Source: Bacteroides fragilis NCTC 9343
GTDB taxonomy: Bacteria > Bacteroidota > Bacteroidia > Bacteroidales > Bacteroidaceae
Length of the DNA stretch: 64,000 nt
Assembly (NCBI RefSeq): GCF_000025985.1
Contig: NC_003228.3
Location: 806,001 to 870,000, forward strand
Direction of reading: 5' to 3'
Each line of letters begins with the position of its first letter. Position 1 is the stretch's first letter. The position numbers were made by a program, and so were the translations under genes. Below are positions 47,997 to 56,953 of this stretch, piece after piece. The notes under the pieces are model-generated. The model was not told where the DNA came from. It was given only the letters and a program-made list of their open reading frames with translations, and made no database searches.

Positions 47997-48079
47997 AACA
48001 TCCCCATGTTTTGGATAATAACATCCCCATGTTCTATCTTAAAACATCCGGATGTTGTTGTGTAAAACACCCGGATGTT
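47997..48079. repeat. Four near-palindromes at an exact 23-base period
   Basis: AACATCCCCATGTT at 47997-48010 and 48020-48033, the perfect palindrome AACATCCGGATGTT at 48043-48056, and AACACCCGGATGTT at 48066-48079. Each start is 23 bases after the last, with unrelated 9-base spacers (TTGGATAAT, CTATCTTAA, GTTGTGTAA). Units 3 and 4 can also pair with each other (48041-48051 with 48071-48081), followed by TTATT. An iterated protein-binding site is likely; the protein is unknown. Confidence 0.85.
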
Positions 48080-48148
48080 TTTATTCCTCTCTTTTATAGT
48101 TATCATCTATGGAAAATGAAGAGACTTTCGCTTTCCTATTTGGTTCTG

Positions 48149-48179
48149 TTGTCGATACAAGTTCTTTTTGTTACTTTTG
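48149..48179 (+). promoter_or_regulatory. Promoter of surE-lpxB
   Basis: TTG at 48149-48151, 20 bases, TACTTTTG at 48172-48179; about 34 bases of leader before the ATG at 48220. The 23-base repeats end 70 bases upstream. Confidence 0.65.
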
Positions 48180-48219
48180 TGCATTTCGAAAACATAAAAT
48201 AACAGATAAGGTAGATTGT

Positions 48220-48987
48220 ATGGAAAATAAAAGACCTCTGATCCTCGTCTCCAATGACGACGGCATCATGGCAAAAGGTATTAGTGAACTGATAAAATTC
48301 CTCCGCCCGCTGGGCGAGATAGTGGTAATGGCCCCGGATGCCCCTCGTTCCGGCAGTGGATGTGCATTAACGGTGACACAGCCGGTGCACTATCAGTTAT
48401 TAAAGAAAGATGTGGGACTGACTGTTTATAAATGTTCCGGTACACCGACCGACTGCATAAAACTGGCACGGAATCAGATACTCGACCGGAAGCCGGACCT
48501 GGTTGTTGGTGGAATCAACCATGGTGACAATTCCGCTACCAATGTGCACTATTCCGGTACGATGGGGATCGTGATCGAAGGTTGTCTCAATGGGATTCCT
48601 TCTATCGGTTTCTCTATTTGTGACCACGCCCCCGGAGCTGATTTTGATGCAGCAGGACCTTATGTCCGGAGAATAGCTGCGATGGTGCTTGAGAAAGGAC
48701 TTCCGCCACTGACTTGCCTCAATGTGAATTTTCCTAATACTCAGGAGATAAAAGGGGTGAGAATCTGCGAACAGGCCAAAGGACATTGGAGCGGAGAATG
48801 GCAGGCTTGCCCCCGGAGAGACGATGCGAATTTCTATTGGTTAACCGGAGAATTTATCGATCATGAACCGGAAAACGAAAAGAATGATCACTGGGCACTG
48901 GCTAATGGATACGTAGCGATTACACCTACTGTAGTGGATATGACCGCTTATCATTTTATGGATGAACTGAAATCCTGGGAATTATGA
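48220..48987 (+). CDS. surE: 5'-nucleotidase SurE
   Basis: 255-residue metal-dependent nucleoside monophosphatase. The metal-binding [13 protein letters not shown] begins at residue 9. Other family blocks are [18 protein letters not shown] and [19 protein letters not shown], then [19 protein letters not shown] chose the ATG at 48220 ([15 protein letters not shown]); an in-frame start at 48109 would add 37 residues and span the promoter. It overlaps lpxB by 4 bases (ATGA), so the two are coupled. Confidence 0.95.
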
Positions 48988-50117
48988 AATATTATCTGAT
49001 TGTTGGCGAGGCTTCGGGCGATTTGCATGCTTCCCACTTGATGGCTGCACTGAAAGAGGAAGACCCGGAAGCTGAATTTCGCTTCTTTGGCGGTGATTTG
49101 ATGGCTGCCGTGGGAGGAACAATGGTGAAGCATTATAAAGAGTTGGCCTACATGGGGTTTATCCCTGTGCTGCTACATTTGACGACCATTTTTGCCAACA
49201 TGAAGAGATGCAAGGAGGACATCGTGGCGTGGTCGCCCGATGTGGTCATTCTGGTGGATTATCCGGGCTTTAATCTCGATATTGCTAAGTTTGTGCATGC
49301 GAAAACAAAGATACCGGTTTATTATTATATCTCTCCCAAGATTTGGGCATGGAAAGAGTATCGGATCAAGAATATAAAAAGAGATGTGGACGAGCTTTTT
49401 TCCATACTTCCTTTTGAGGTAGGATTTTTCAAGGGACATCGATATCCCATTCATTATGTGGGAAATCCGACGGTAGATGAGGTGACCGCCTTCAAGGCGT
49501 CGCATCAGGAGTCCTTTGCCGATTTTATTGCCGATAGTGAATTGGCAGATAAACCTATCATAGCTTTGCTTGCAGGTAGCAGAAAACAGGAGATTAAGGA
49601 TAATCTGCCCGATATGATCCGGGCTGCTTCAGCTTTTCCCGGTTATCAGCTTGTGCTGGCAGCTGCTCCGGGCATTTCTCCGGAATACTATGCCAAATTT
49701 GTAAAAGGAACGGAACTGGCGGTGATTTTTGACCGGACTTATCGTTTGCTCCAACAGGCGGATGTTGCCTTGGTTACTTCCGGTACGGCTACTCTCGAGA
49801 CAGCTCTTTTCCGTGTTCCTCAGGTGGTTTGTTATCATACTCCGGTGGGCAAATTGGTGTCTTTTCTCCGAAGGCATATTTTGAAGGTGAAGTTTATCTC
49901 GTTGGTCAATCTAATTGCCGGACGTGAAGTTGTCAGGGAGTTGGTGGCCGATACGATGACGGTAGAGAATATGCGGGCCGAATTGGAGCGTTTGCTGTTT
50001 CGGGAGGATTATCGTCGCAAAATGTTGGACGGTTACGAAGAGATGGCACGGTTACTCGGACCGGCCGGAGCCCCCCGGCATGCAGCTCGTGAAATGGTGA
50101 AATTGCTTAAAAAATAG
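48984..50117 (+). CDS. lpxB: Lipid-A-disaccharide synthase
   Basis: 377-residue glycosyltransferase that joins UDP-diacylglucosamine to lipid X, making the lipid A disaccharide at the inner membrane. It starts [20 protein letters not shown] and has [34 protein letters not shown] and [18 protein letters not shown]; the donor-site region is [20 protein letters not shown]. Start overlaps the surE stop. An 8-bp hairpin with a T run follows. Confidence 0.95.
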
Positions 50118-50142
50118 TTTTTTATTCAATAATAAACAGGAG

Positions 50143-50171
50143 ACCGGTGCAGTAAATGCCCGGTTTTTTTA
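50143..50171 (+). terminator. Terminator after lpxB
   Basis: ACCGG(T)GCA pairs with TGCCCGGT (one bulged T), followed by seven T residues. Confidence 0.7.
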
Positions 50172-50204
50172 TTTATAGGATATAAGGATTAACTAAAAAA
50201 AGAG

Positions 50205-50948
50205 ATGAAAAAAATAAAACTACTTTGGATGGCAATGTTGACACTGATGCTGCCGGCATTGCAATCGTGTGACGATAATGATGGCTATTCATTGGGAGAT
50301 ATAGCGGTAGATTGGGCTACGGTACGTGTGGTCGGTGGCGACACTTATTCGCTGAATGCTGACCGTTGGGGAACTCTTTGGCCGGCTGCAACTGCTATTC
50401 CATTTTATAAGCCGATAGACGGGCAACGGGTGATTACTTACTTCAACCCACTTTACGATAATTATGAAGGATATGATCATGCTGTGAAGGTAGAGCATAA
50501 TTATAATGTCCTGACCAAACAGGTAGAAGATTTGACGGCTGAGAATGAATCGGAATTTGGGAATGATCCGGTTTGGGTTAACAAGGATATGATGTGGATC
50601 GGCGGGGGATACCTGAATGTCATTTTCCGTCAGAATTTACCGGTTAAGGAGAAGCATCTTGTCAGTCTGGTTCGTGATATGCGGGCTACAGCTGCTGAAG
50701 GAGAGGATGATGGATACATCCATTTGGAACTTCGCTATAAAACATACGATGATGTGACCGCTCGCCAGGCGAATGGTGCCGTATCTTTCAACTTGAATTC
50801 ATTGGATCTGACCGGTAAGAAAGGCATTAAGGTGAAATTGAATTCCGTAAAGGACGGGGAAACGGAAGTGGTCTTTAACTTAAAGGGTCAGTCAATGCCG
50901 GAGGAAGCAAAGCAGGTGACGCTTTCGGATGAAGTGCAAATAAAATAA
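50205..50948 (+). CDS. NigD-like lipoprotein
   Basis: 247-residue lipoprotein (signal LMLPALQSC, then DDNDG). The acidic residues after Cys suggest surface exposure. It matches the Bacteroidales NigD-like family, whose function is not settled (NigD is associated with bacteriocin loci in Prevotella). Blocks seen: GDIAVDWATVRVVGGDTYSL and VTYFNPLYDN-like IDGQRVITYFNPLYDNYEG. No bacteriocin gene is nearby. Transcribed alone between two terminators. Confidence 0.85.
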   Translation: MKKIKLLWMAMLTLMLPALQSCDDNDGYSLGDIAVDWATVRVVGGDTYSLNADRWGTLWPAATAIPFYKPIDGQRVITYFNPLYDNYEGYDHAVKVEHNYNVLTKQVEDLTAENESEFGNDPVWVNKDMMWIGGGYLNVIFRQNLPVKEKHLVSLVRDMRATAAEGEDDGYIHLELRYKTYDDVTARQANGAVSFNLNSLDLTGKKGIKVKLNSVKDGETEVVFNLKGQSMPEEAKQVTLSDEVQIK

Positions 50949-50966
50949 AAGAAGGTTAGTTAAAAG

Positions 50967-51040
50967 AATAACGGGCTACAAACAATAAGTTTCTGCTATC
51001 TTTTGCAGGGTACTTGGTGTTTGTAGCCCGTTATTTTTTT
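50967..51040. terminator. Bidirectional terminator, NigD-like gene / cdsA
   Basis: A perfect 18-bp stem (50967-50984 with 51018-51035). The 33-base interior holds a second small hairpin (CTGC ... GCAG). A T run follows on the + strand. Confidence 0.8.
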
Positions 51041-51062
51041 GTGACTTATTTTTTGGTCTGCT

Positions 51063-51902
51063 TTAGAGCAATGTCAGTGCATATAGGTAAATAACGCCTG
51101 CCGGTATAGCCATTAGTGAACTGTCGAAGCGATCGAGCATACCTCCATGTCCGGGTAGAATACTTCCTGAATCTTTAATCTGCAATTGGCGTTTCAGCAG
51201 AGACTCTGTCAGGTCACCCCAAGTTCCGAAAATGACAACTACCAATGCCAGTCCCGCCCATTCTGCCCATGTCATGATGGGGAAGTAGCAGGCAAAAACA
51301 AATGAAGAGGCAATGGCTACAATACCTCCGCCAATGGAACCTTCCCATGATTTTTTAGGTGATATGCGTTCAAATAGGCGGTGTTTGCCGAAAAGTGATC
51401 CGAAACAATATGCCCCCGTATCATTCAGCCATAAAAAGACAAAGATGGATAGAGGCAATATCGGATTGTATGATACGCTGCTTGCTTCCGGATCATTCTG
51501 GAAAGCAAGCACATTCAGCATGGCAAAGGGAAGCGCGATGTACATCTGGCTCAGCATGGAGTAAGCCCAGTTTAAAACCGGATTCTTCTTTTTGAGATAT
51601 AACTCGCTTACCATCAGATAAATGATTAATATCAGGTAAGGAATAAATATTTTAGAACCGGCAGCGTCGATACAGAAACCCATAATGGCCAGAAACAGAT
51701 AAGCTCCTCCCAACATGGTGATAGTCCGGTTGATGCTTACCTCTCCCGATTGGTTGACGAGATGTCCGAATTCGCGTATAGTCAGAGCGCTGACAGTGAC
51801 AAAAAGAGTGCCGAAAGCCAGTGGATCATATAGTATACAACCCACTATGATGGCTACGAATAATATTCCTGTTATGGCGCGTTGTAAAAAGTTGTTCTTC
51901 AA
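51063..51902 (-). CDS. cdsA: Phosphatidate cytidylyltransferase
   Basis: 279-residue inner-membrane enzyme making CDP-diacylglycerol, the precursor of all phospholipids, including the cardiolipin made by cls in this window. Eight or so hydrophobic helices. The signature is in the C-terminal half: WLNDTGAYCFGSLFGKHRLF, SPKKSWEGSIGGG and LKRQLQIKDSGSILPGHGGM then LDRFDS. Last gene of the rsfS-ftsH-cdsA operon, 15 bases after ftsH. Confidence 0.94.
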   Translation of the reverse strand: MKNNFLQRAITGILFVAIIVGCILYDPLAFGTLFVTVSALTIREFGHLVNQSGEVSINRTITMLGGAYLFLAIMGFCIDAAGSKIFIPYLILIIYLMVSELYLKKKNPVLNWAYSMLSQMYIALPFAMLNVLAFQNDPEASSVSYNPILPLSIFVFLWLNDTGAYCFGSLFGKHRLFERISPKKSWEGSIGGGIVAIASSFVFACYFPIMTWAEWAGLALVVVIFGTWGDLTESLLKRQLQIKDSGSILPGHGGMLDRFDSSLMAIPAGVIYLYALTLL

Positions 51903-51917
51903 GGTGTTGTTACGTTT

Positions 51918-53951
51918 TTAGTTTTGTGATGCCGCTGACTCTTGTTGCGTATTGCCCTCTTGAGACTCTGTTGCTTGCGGAGTAGTTGTGTCTACATCTT
52001 CTCCATCTGCAGGATGAACGGCGTTTTCTTGTTTGTTATTAGCTGCCATGATTTCCTCCGAACGAGAAGCCCAAGGACGTTTTCCAAAGATACGTTCTAC
52101 ATCCTCAGCAAAGATGACTTCTTTATCGATCAGTAGCTGTGCCAATTCGTTGTGTTGCTCTTTGTGTTCCGAGAGAATCTGTTTGGCACGTTCATACTGT
52201 TCGTTTACCATTCTTTTGACCTCTTCGTCAATCAGTTCGGCAGTTTTTTCACTATATGGACGCTGGAATGAATACTCATCATTATTATAATAGCATAAAT
52301 TGGGTAGCTTTTCACTCATGCCCAAATATGCGATCATGCCATACGCCTGTTTGGTTACGCGCTCAAGATCGTTAGCAGCTCCGCTTGATACACGGCCGAT
52401 GAAAAGGTCTTCAGCAGCACGCCCGCCCAAAGTAGCACACATCTCGTCGAGCATTTGCTCTTTAGTCGTGATCTGTCTTTCTTCCGGCAGATACCAGGCA
52501 GCGCCCAAGGCCCGTCCGCGGGGGACGATAGTTACCTTAATCAATGGATTGGCATATTCCAATAACCAGGAAATGCTGGCGTGTCCGGCCTCGTGCAGGG
52601 CAATAGACCGACGTTCGGCTTCCGTAGTAATCTTTGTTTTCTTTTCAAGTCCGCCAATAATACGGTCTACTGCGTCCAGAAAGTCTTGCTTGCCTACGAA
52701 TTTCTTTCCGTGACGCGCGGCGATCAGAGCAGCTTCATTACATACATTGGCAATGTCTGCACCCGAAAATCCGGGTGTCTGGCGTGCCAGTAAGTCTACA
52801 TCTACCGTATCGTCTATTTTGATGGGGCGCAAGTGTACGCCAAATACTTCTTTACGTTCGTTCAGATCAGGTAAATCTACATGGATTTGTCGGTCGAAAC
52901 GTCCGGCACGGAGCAATGCCTTGTCTAGTACATCCACACGGTTGGTGGCTGCCAGGATAATAACACCGCTATTTGAGCCGAAACCATCCATTTCCGTCAG
53001 CAACTGGTTCAACGTATTTTCACGTTCATCATTTCCGCCCATTGCAGGATTCTTACCGCGAGCACGTCCTACAGCATCAATCTCGTCGATGAAAACGATA
53101 CAAGGAGCTTTCTCTTTAGCTTGTTTGAAGAGGTCGCGTACACGGGATGCACCTACACCGACAAACATTTCAACGAAATCGGAACCGGCCAAAGAGAAGA
53201 AAGGTACATTGGCTTCACCGGCCACAGCTTTCGCAAGCAACGTTTTACCTGTTCCCGGAGGGCCCACCAATAGAGCGCCTTTAGGAATTTTACCTCCCAG
53301 GTCAGTATATTTCTGGGGTTCTTTCAGGAATTCCACAATTTCTTCTACTTCTTGTTTGGCTTCTGCCAGTCCGGCTACATCTTTGAAAGTTACTTTGATG
53401 GAACCGCCTTTTTCAAAAAGCTGGGCTTTCGACTTTCCTACATTGAATACTCCGCCTGCACCTCCGCTGGCACCACTGCCCATGCGTCGCATGAAGAATA
53501 TCCATAAAGCAATCAGGAAGACAATCGGCAGTACATTCCAAAGTATTGCACTGAAATAGTCTTTTTTCTTATCATAGCTGACAGAACCGTCAAAGTGCGT
53601 CTCCTCTTTTTCTTTTTGTAGAAAGTTATCCAGGTTCTCGCGTGAAGGGGCTTCCGTAGTGATCATCGGATTCCGGCCTACACGGGTGGAATCTTGTTTG
53701 AATACGGTTCCTACGTACTGGGGTTTGATATAAATCTCAACCGAATTATCATCATAACCGATCACTTTACTTACATAGCCGTCACGTACGTACTGCTGGA
53801 ACTCATCGTAAGAGATGTTCTTACTGACAGAACTGCTTCCGTTAGCGAAATACAGCCCTAAAAGCATTAGGGCGATAATCATATACATCCAGTTCAGGTT
53901 GAACTTGGGCATATTTACTTTATTGTTGGGTTTCTTGCTGTTATTGTCCAT
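51918..53951 (-). CDS. ftsH: ATP-dependent zinc metalloprotease FtsH
   Basis: 677-residue membrane AAA+ protease for quality control of membrane proteins. Two N-terminal helices ([18 protein letters not shown] and [20 protein letters not shown]) flank a periplasmic domain. The AAA domain has Walker [15 protein letters not shown], Walker [13 protein letters not shown] and the second region of homology [20 protein letters not shown]. The zinc site is HEAGHA. The C-terminal tail is Gln/Glu/Thr-rich and disordered. Starts 9 bases after rsfS. Confidence 0.97.
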   Translation of the reverse strand: MDNNSKKPNNKVNMPKFNLNWMYMIIALMLLGLYFANGSSSVSKNISYDEFQQYVRDGYVSKVIGYDDNSVEIYIKPQYVGTVFKQDSTRVGRNPMITTEAPSRENLDNFLQKEKEETHFDGSVSYDKKKDYFSAILWNVLPIVFLIALWIFFMRRMGSGASGGAGGVFNVGKSKAQLFEKGGSIKVTFKDVAGLAEAKQEVEEIVEFLKEPQKYTDLGGKIPKGALLVGPPGTGKTLLAKAVAGEANVPFFSLAGSDFVEMFVGVGASRVRDLFKQAKEKAPCIVFIDEIDAVGRARGKNPAMGGNDERENTLNQLLTEMDGFGSNSGVIILAATNRVDVLDKALLRAGRFDRQIHVDLPDLNERKEVFGVHLRPIKIDDTVDVDLLARQTPGFSGADIANVCNEAALIAARHGKKFVGKQDFLDAVDRIIGGLEKKTKITTEAERRSIALHEAGHASISWLLEYANPLIKVTIVPRGRALGAAWYLPEERQITTKEQMLDEMCATLGGRAAEDLFIGRVSSGAANDLERVTKQAYGMIAYLGMSEKLPNLCYYNNDEYSFQRPYSEKTAELIDEEVKRMVNEQYERAKQILSEHKEQHNELAQLLIDKEVIFAEDVERIFGKRPWASRSEEIMAANNKQENAVHPADGEDVDTTTPQATESQEGNTQQESAASQN

Positions 53952-53960
53952 ACTGATAGA

Positions 53961-54320
53961 TTAATCAATGTCGGGAATTGTAGTTAACTTGGCATCTGCC
54001 CACAGGTGCTCCAAATTATAAAAGTTTCTGGCTTCCGGTAGGAATACATGTACTAATACATCTGAAAAGTCCATAGCTACCCATTCTGCATTTCGCTGTC
54101 CGTCGATGGCAGAGGGTTTGGTGCCGGCACCTTTGCGGGTAAATTCTTTTATGGAATCTACAATGGCAATGACCTGGCTGGGAGAGTTCCCCTGACAGAT
54201 TACAAAGTATTTGCATATCGTGTCGTCTATGTTTGTCAGGTCTGCTATGACAATGTTTTTACCTTTTTTTTCTTGTATACCTTCGGTTATCTTTTCTATT
54301 AATACTTTCGTTTCGTTCAT
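53961..54320 (-). CDS. rsfS: Ribosomal silencing factor RsfS
   Basis: 119-residue protein that binds uL14 on the large subunit and blocks subunit joining when nutrients are low. Visible family blocks are IADLTNIDDTICKYFVICQG and PSAIDGQRNAEWVAMDFSDV followed by LVHVFLPEARNFYNLEHLW. First gene of the operon with ftsH and cdsA. Confidence 0.95.
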   Translation of the reverse strand: MNETKVLIEKITEGIQEKKGKNIVIADLTNIDDTICKYFVICQGNSPSQVIAIVDSIKEFTRKGAGTKPSAIDGQRNAEWVAMDFSDVLVHVFLPEARNFYNLEHLWADAKLTTIPDID

Positions 54321-54414
54321 TTATAGGTTGAAATTAAATAATCAATGTTCAGTTTCTGTTTATAACAAGGAAAGGGGATTCTTTGTTTTCTTGTCATAAA
54401 CGTGATATTTTTTA

Positions 54415-54446
54415 CAAATATACGCTGATTTATTGTATCAATGAAA
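54415..54446 (-). promoter_or_regulatory. Promoter of rsfS-ftsH-cdsA
   Basis: Read leftward: TTTC (54443-54446), 20 bases, TATATTTG (54415-54422); about 90-base leader. Confidence 0.55.
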
Positions 54447-54548
54447 GTAATGTGCTAAATCTATTTCATTTTTTGTTTTTTTTTAGGGATGCATCTCTTT
54501 GGAATCCGGCATATTAGATATTTTTTTAGAAAAAAAGAGCGAAAAGTA

Positions 54549-54578
54549 TTTGTGATTAAAAAAAACTTTGTACCTTTG
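54549..54578 (+). promoter_or_regulatory. Promoter of tRNA-Gln
   Basis: TTTG at 54549-54552, 18 bases, TACCTTTG at 54571-54578; the tRNA begins 43 bases further on. Confidence 0.75.
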
Positions 54579-54621
54579 CAACCGCAAACGAGAAACAAGA
54601 GATGTTGATCGTAAGTCACAT

Positions 54622-54692
54622 TGGGCTATGGTGTAATGGTAACACTACAGATTCTGGTCCTGTCATTTCTGGTTCGAGTCCAGATAGCCCAA
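54622..54692 (+). tRNA. tRNA-Gln (anticodon CTG)
   Basis: 71-base cloverleaf. Acceptor TGGGCTA with TAGCCCA, discriminator A; D-arm GTGT/ACAC; anticodon stem ACAGA/CCTGT (last pair A-C mismatched) closing TTCTGGT with CTG at 54654-54656; T-arm TCTGG TTCGAGT CCAGA. CCA is not encoded. Promoter and strong terminator flank it. Confidence 0.95.
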
Positions 54693-54714
54693 CAAATTCA
54701 CATTATAAATAAGT

Positions 54715-54752
54715 AAAATCCCTCTAAAACTACGGTTTTAGAGGGATTTTTT
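54715..54752 (+). terminator. Terminator of tRNA-Gln
   Basis: Perfect 16-bp stem AAAATCCCTCTAAAAC / GTTTTAGAGGGATTTT (54715-54730 with 54735-54750), loop TACG, then TT. Textbook intrinsic terminator. Confidence 0.9.
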
Positions 54753-54915
54753 ATCCTTTTAAGTCTTTTTGATAAAACAGTTGTTCGGTAATATCTTCGG
54801 TGGCAGAGAACCGTTTCTTATCGTTCTTTCAAACGAAATAATATAATCTGTTGATATTATGTAGGTAAATGGGGAATGTTTATACCTGTTTTTAATGTGT
54901 AACACTTGAATTTAG

Positions 54916-54960
54916 AAAAGGCGTATCAAAGAGATTCAAAATCCCTTTGATACGCCTTTT
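54916..54960. terminator. Terminator of the DUF349 gene
   Basis: Perfect 16-bp stem AAAAGGCGTATCAAAG / CTTTGATACGCCTTTT (54916-54931 with 54945-54960), 13-base loop, T-rich on both exits. It lies 24 bases beyond the DUF349 stop. Confidence 0.85.
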
Positions 54961-54984
54961 ACATAGAACTAAAATTATTTTCCT

Positions 54985-56835
54985 TTATTCTTCTTTGATT
55001 GATTCATCGATTACTTTTATTTTCTGCAATACTAATTCTAAGTCGGATTTTAATTTTTCCACCTTGCGGTTGATTTCTGTCAAAAGACTATTTCCTTTCT
55101 TAGAAGAGGTAGTCAGGAAGCCCAAATTATTTTCATAAGTTTGGAGTTCATTTTTCATGTTTTCGTATGTACGGACTAATTTCTCACGTTCACGGTAGAG
55201 TGACTGGGAGCCTCCACTTTGAATATTGCCGATAGAAGATTTGAAATTACTCAGTTTCTTGTTCGATGCACTGATATTAAATCGATCGAAAAGTTGGTCA
55301 ATCAAACCGTGATATTGTTTATAAAGCCTGTCTTTCTCTTTAAACGGTACATGTCCGATACCATTCCATTCTTTCATCAATTCACGAACCTCTTTGCTTG
55401 CTTCATCGGCATCCGTCGTTTCGTCAATAGCAGTTAAGCGGGCAATGATTGCCTTCTTCTTTTCTAGATTCTCTTGTTCTACAGAACGTTGAGAAGAAGT
55501 GGCCTTGCCTTTTTGCTCAAAGAAGTAATCACATGCAGTAATGAAACGTTTCCAAACAGCGTCCGAGTATTTTTTAGAAACAGGGCCAATTGTTTTCCAT
55601 TCCTTTTGGAGCTTGGTTAAGATTTCAGCCGTTTCTTTCCATTCTGTACTATCTTTCAGAGATTCTGCTTTTTCGCACAATGCCTTTTTCTTTTCCAGAT
55701 TAGCATTCATACCTTCTTTCAGCAACTTGAAGAATTCTCCTTTCTTTTTAAAGAATTCGTCACAAGCTTTACGGAAACGCTCAAAGATTTTCACGTTCAT
55801 TTTCTGCGGAGCAAAACCAATTGTTTTCCATTTGTTTTGCAGGGCGATCACCTCTTGTGTCTTGGTTTCCCATGCCGCAAATGTTTTCAATTGGTCAAAC
55901 TCAATAGCTTCTACTATTTCACAGATAACTGTTTTCTGATCCAAATTATGTTGTTCAGTCTCTTTTAGAGCTTCGAAATGCTGCTGATGGCGACGGTTGA
56001 CGGCTGTAGAAGCGGCTTTAAAGCGATTCCATATTTCGTCACGTAATTCTTTGGCGACAGGACCGGTGTCACGGAACTCCTGATGTAGTTTCTGTAATTG
56101 ATGGAAAGCGGAGACTACATCTTGTTCATCGGCCAACTTTTCGGCAGCTTCACAGAGATGTGTTTTAATCTCCAGGTTTTTTTTGAAGTCGTATTCTCTG
56201 AATTCATTATTCAGTTTTAATATATCATAGAACTTTTCAACATGCAACTGGTAGTTCTTCCATAACTCGTTCACTTTAGCTTGTGGCACCAATTTCACTT
56301 CGTTCCACTGCTGCTGTAGCTTTTTAAATTCGTTGTAGGATTTGTTGGCGTCATCGGGTGATTCCACTAACTCTTTCAACTCTTCGATAATCGATAGTTT
56401 AACTTGTAGATTTTCTTCCTTTTGCTTTTCAATCTCAGCTGCCAAGGCACTTCTTTTTTCTTTAATAGCTGCCATCAAACTTTTGAATTCTTCTTCCACG
56501 CCACTGGGCTGAGCAATAAATTCTTCTTCGGCACCACCATTCTCTACGAACGTTTTTTTCGCAGCCTCGATTTCGGCATTATGAATTTTATAGAAAGTTT
56601 GCTTTAAACCATCCAGTTCCTGCTTGTTTGCATTTTCAGCATCTTGGGCAACTTCTTTTAACCGGAGCAGCACCTCTTCTTTAGTGCTTAGTTTCGAAGC
56701 ATTTTCTGTCGGTTTTTCCACAATAGTTTCTTCAGCCGGAGTTTCTGTAATTTCTTCAGAAACCTCAACTGCTTTTTTTTCTTCTTCTAATTCCCCTTGT
56801 TTCAAAGGTTGGTTAGTGTCATGAGAGTCCATCAT
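54985..56835 (-). CDS. DUF349-repeat coiled-coil protein
   Basis: 616-residue cytoplasmic protein. An acidic low-complexity N-terminus (EEEKKAVEVSEEITETPAEE) is followed by several DUF349 repeats, each with a W-x(2-4)-G or W-x-E core (QQWNEVKLVPQ, NKWKTIGFAPQ, KEWKTIGPVSKK, MKEWNGIGHVPFKE). The end is a long coiled coil. Very rich in Lys and Glu. Function unproven; the family is often linked to DNA repair or division in other phyla. Single-gene unit; ATG 56835 or the next codon 56832. Confidence 0.88.
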   Translation of the reverse strand: MMDSHDTNQPLKQGELEEEKKAVEVSEEITETPAEETIVEKPTENASKLSTKEEVLLRLKEVAQDAENANKQELDGLKQTFYKIHNAEIEAAKKTFVENGGAEEEFIAQPSGVEEEFKSLMAAIKEKRSALAAEIEKQKEENLQVKLSIIEELKELVESPDDANKSYNEFKKLQQQWNEVKLVPQAKVNELWKNYQLHVEKFYDILKLNNEFREYDFKKNLEIKTHLCEAAEKLADEQDVVSAFHQLQKLHQEFRDTGPVAKELRDEIWNRFKAASTAVNRRHQQHFEALKETEQHNLDQKTVICEIVEAIEFDQLKTFAAWETKTQEVIALQNKWKTIGFAPQKMNVKIFERFRKACDEFFKKKGEFFKLLKEGMNANLEKKKALCEKAESLKDSTEWKETAEILTKLQKEWKTIGPVSKKYSDAVWKRFITACDYFFEQKGKATSSQRSVEQENLEKKKAIIARLTAIDETTDADEASKEVRELMKEWNGIGHVPFKEKDRLYKQYHGLIDQLFDRFNISASNKKLSNFKSSIGNIQSGGSQSLYREREKLVRTYENMKNELQTYENNLGFLTTSSKKGNSLLTEINRKVEKLKSDLELVLQKIKVIDESIKEE

Positions 56836-56953
56836 TGTATATTCGTTTTTAGGAAAACAGGATTTGTCTTTAAATCCATTAGATCACAAATTAATGAAAT
56901 AAAATGATTACTTCATACTATTTTCCTTTATTTTTTTTTAATTGAGCCATTTT

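Larger units (their letters stand above)
47716..48219. other. 500-base divergent region between parA and surE
   Basis: Contains a probable parA -7 box (47864-47871, leftward), a short ACCC/GGGT hairpin at about 47961-47973, the four-unit 23-base repeat (47997-48079) and the surE promoter (48149-48179). A 74-codon rightward ORF at 47978-48202 runs through the repeats and is not called. Confidence 0.6.

Noticed and set aside
47997..48079. Short CRISPR array
   Set aside because: Only four units of 14 bases with 9-base spacers, no cas genes in the window, and palindromic units; it fits an operator or iteron better.
47978..48202. 74-codon ORF through the 23-base repeats
   Set aside because: It consists of the repeat array plus the surE promoter, has no ribosome site or recognisable domain, and its length follows from the absence of stops in the repeats.
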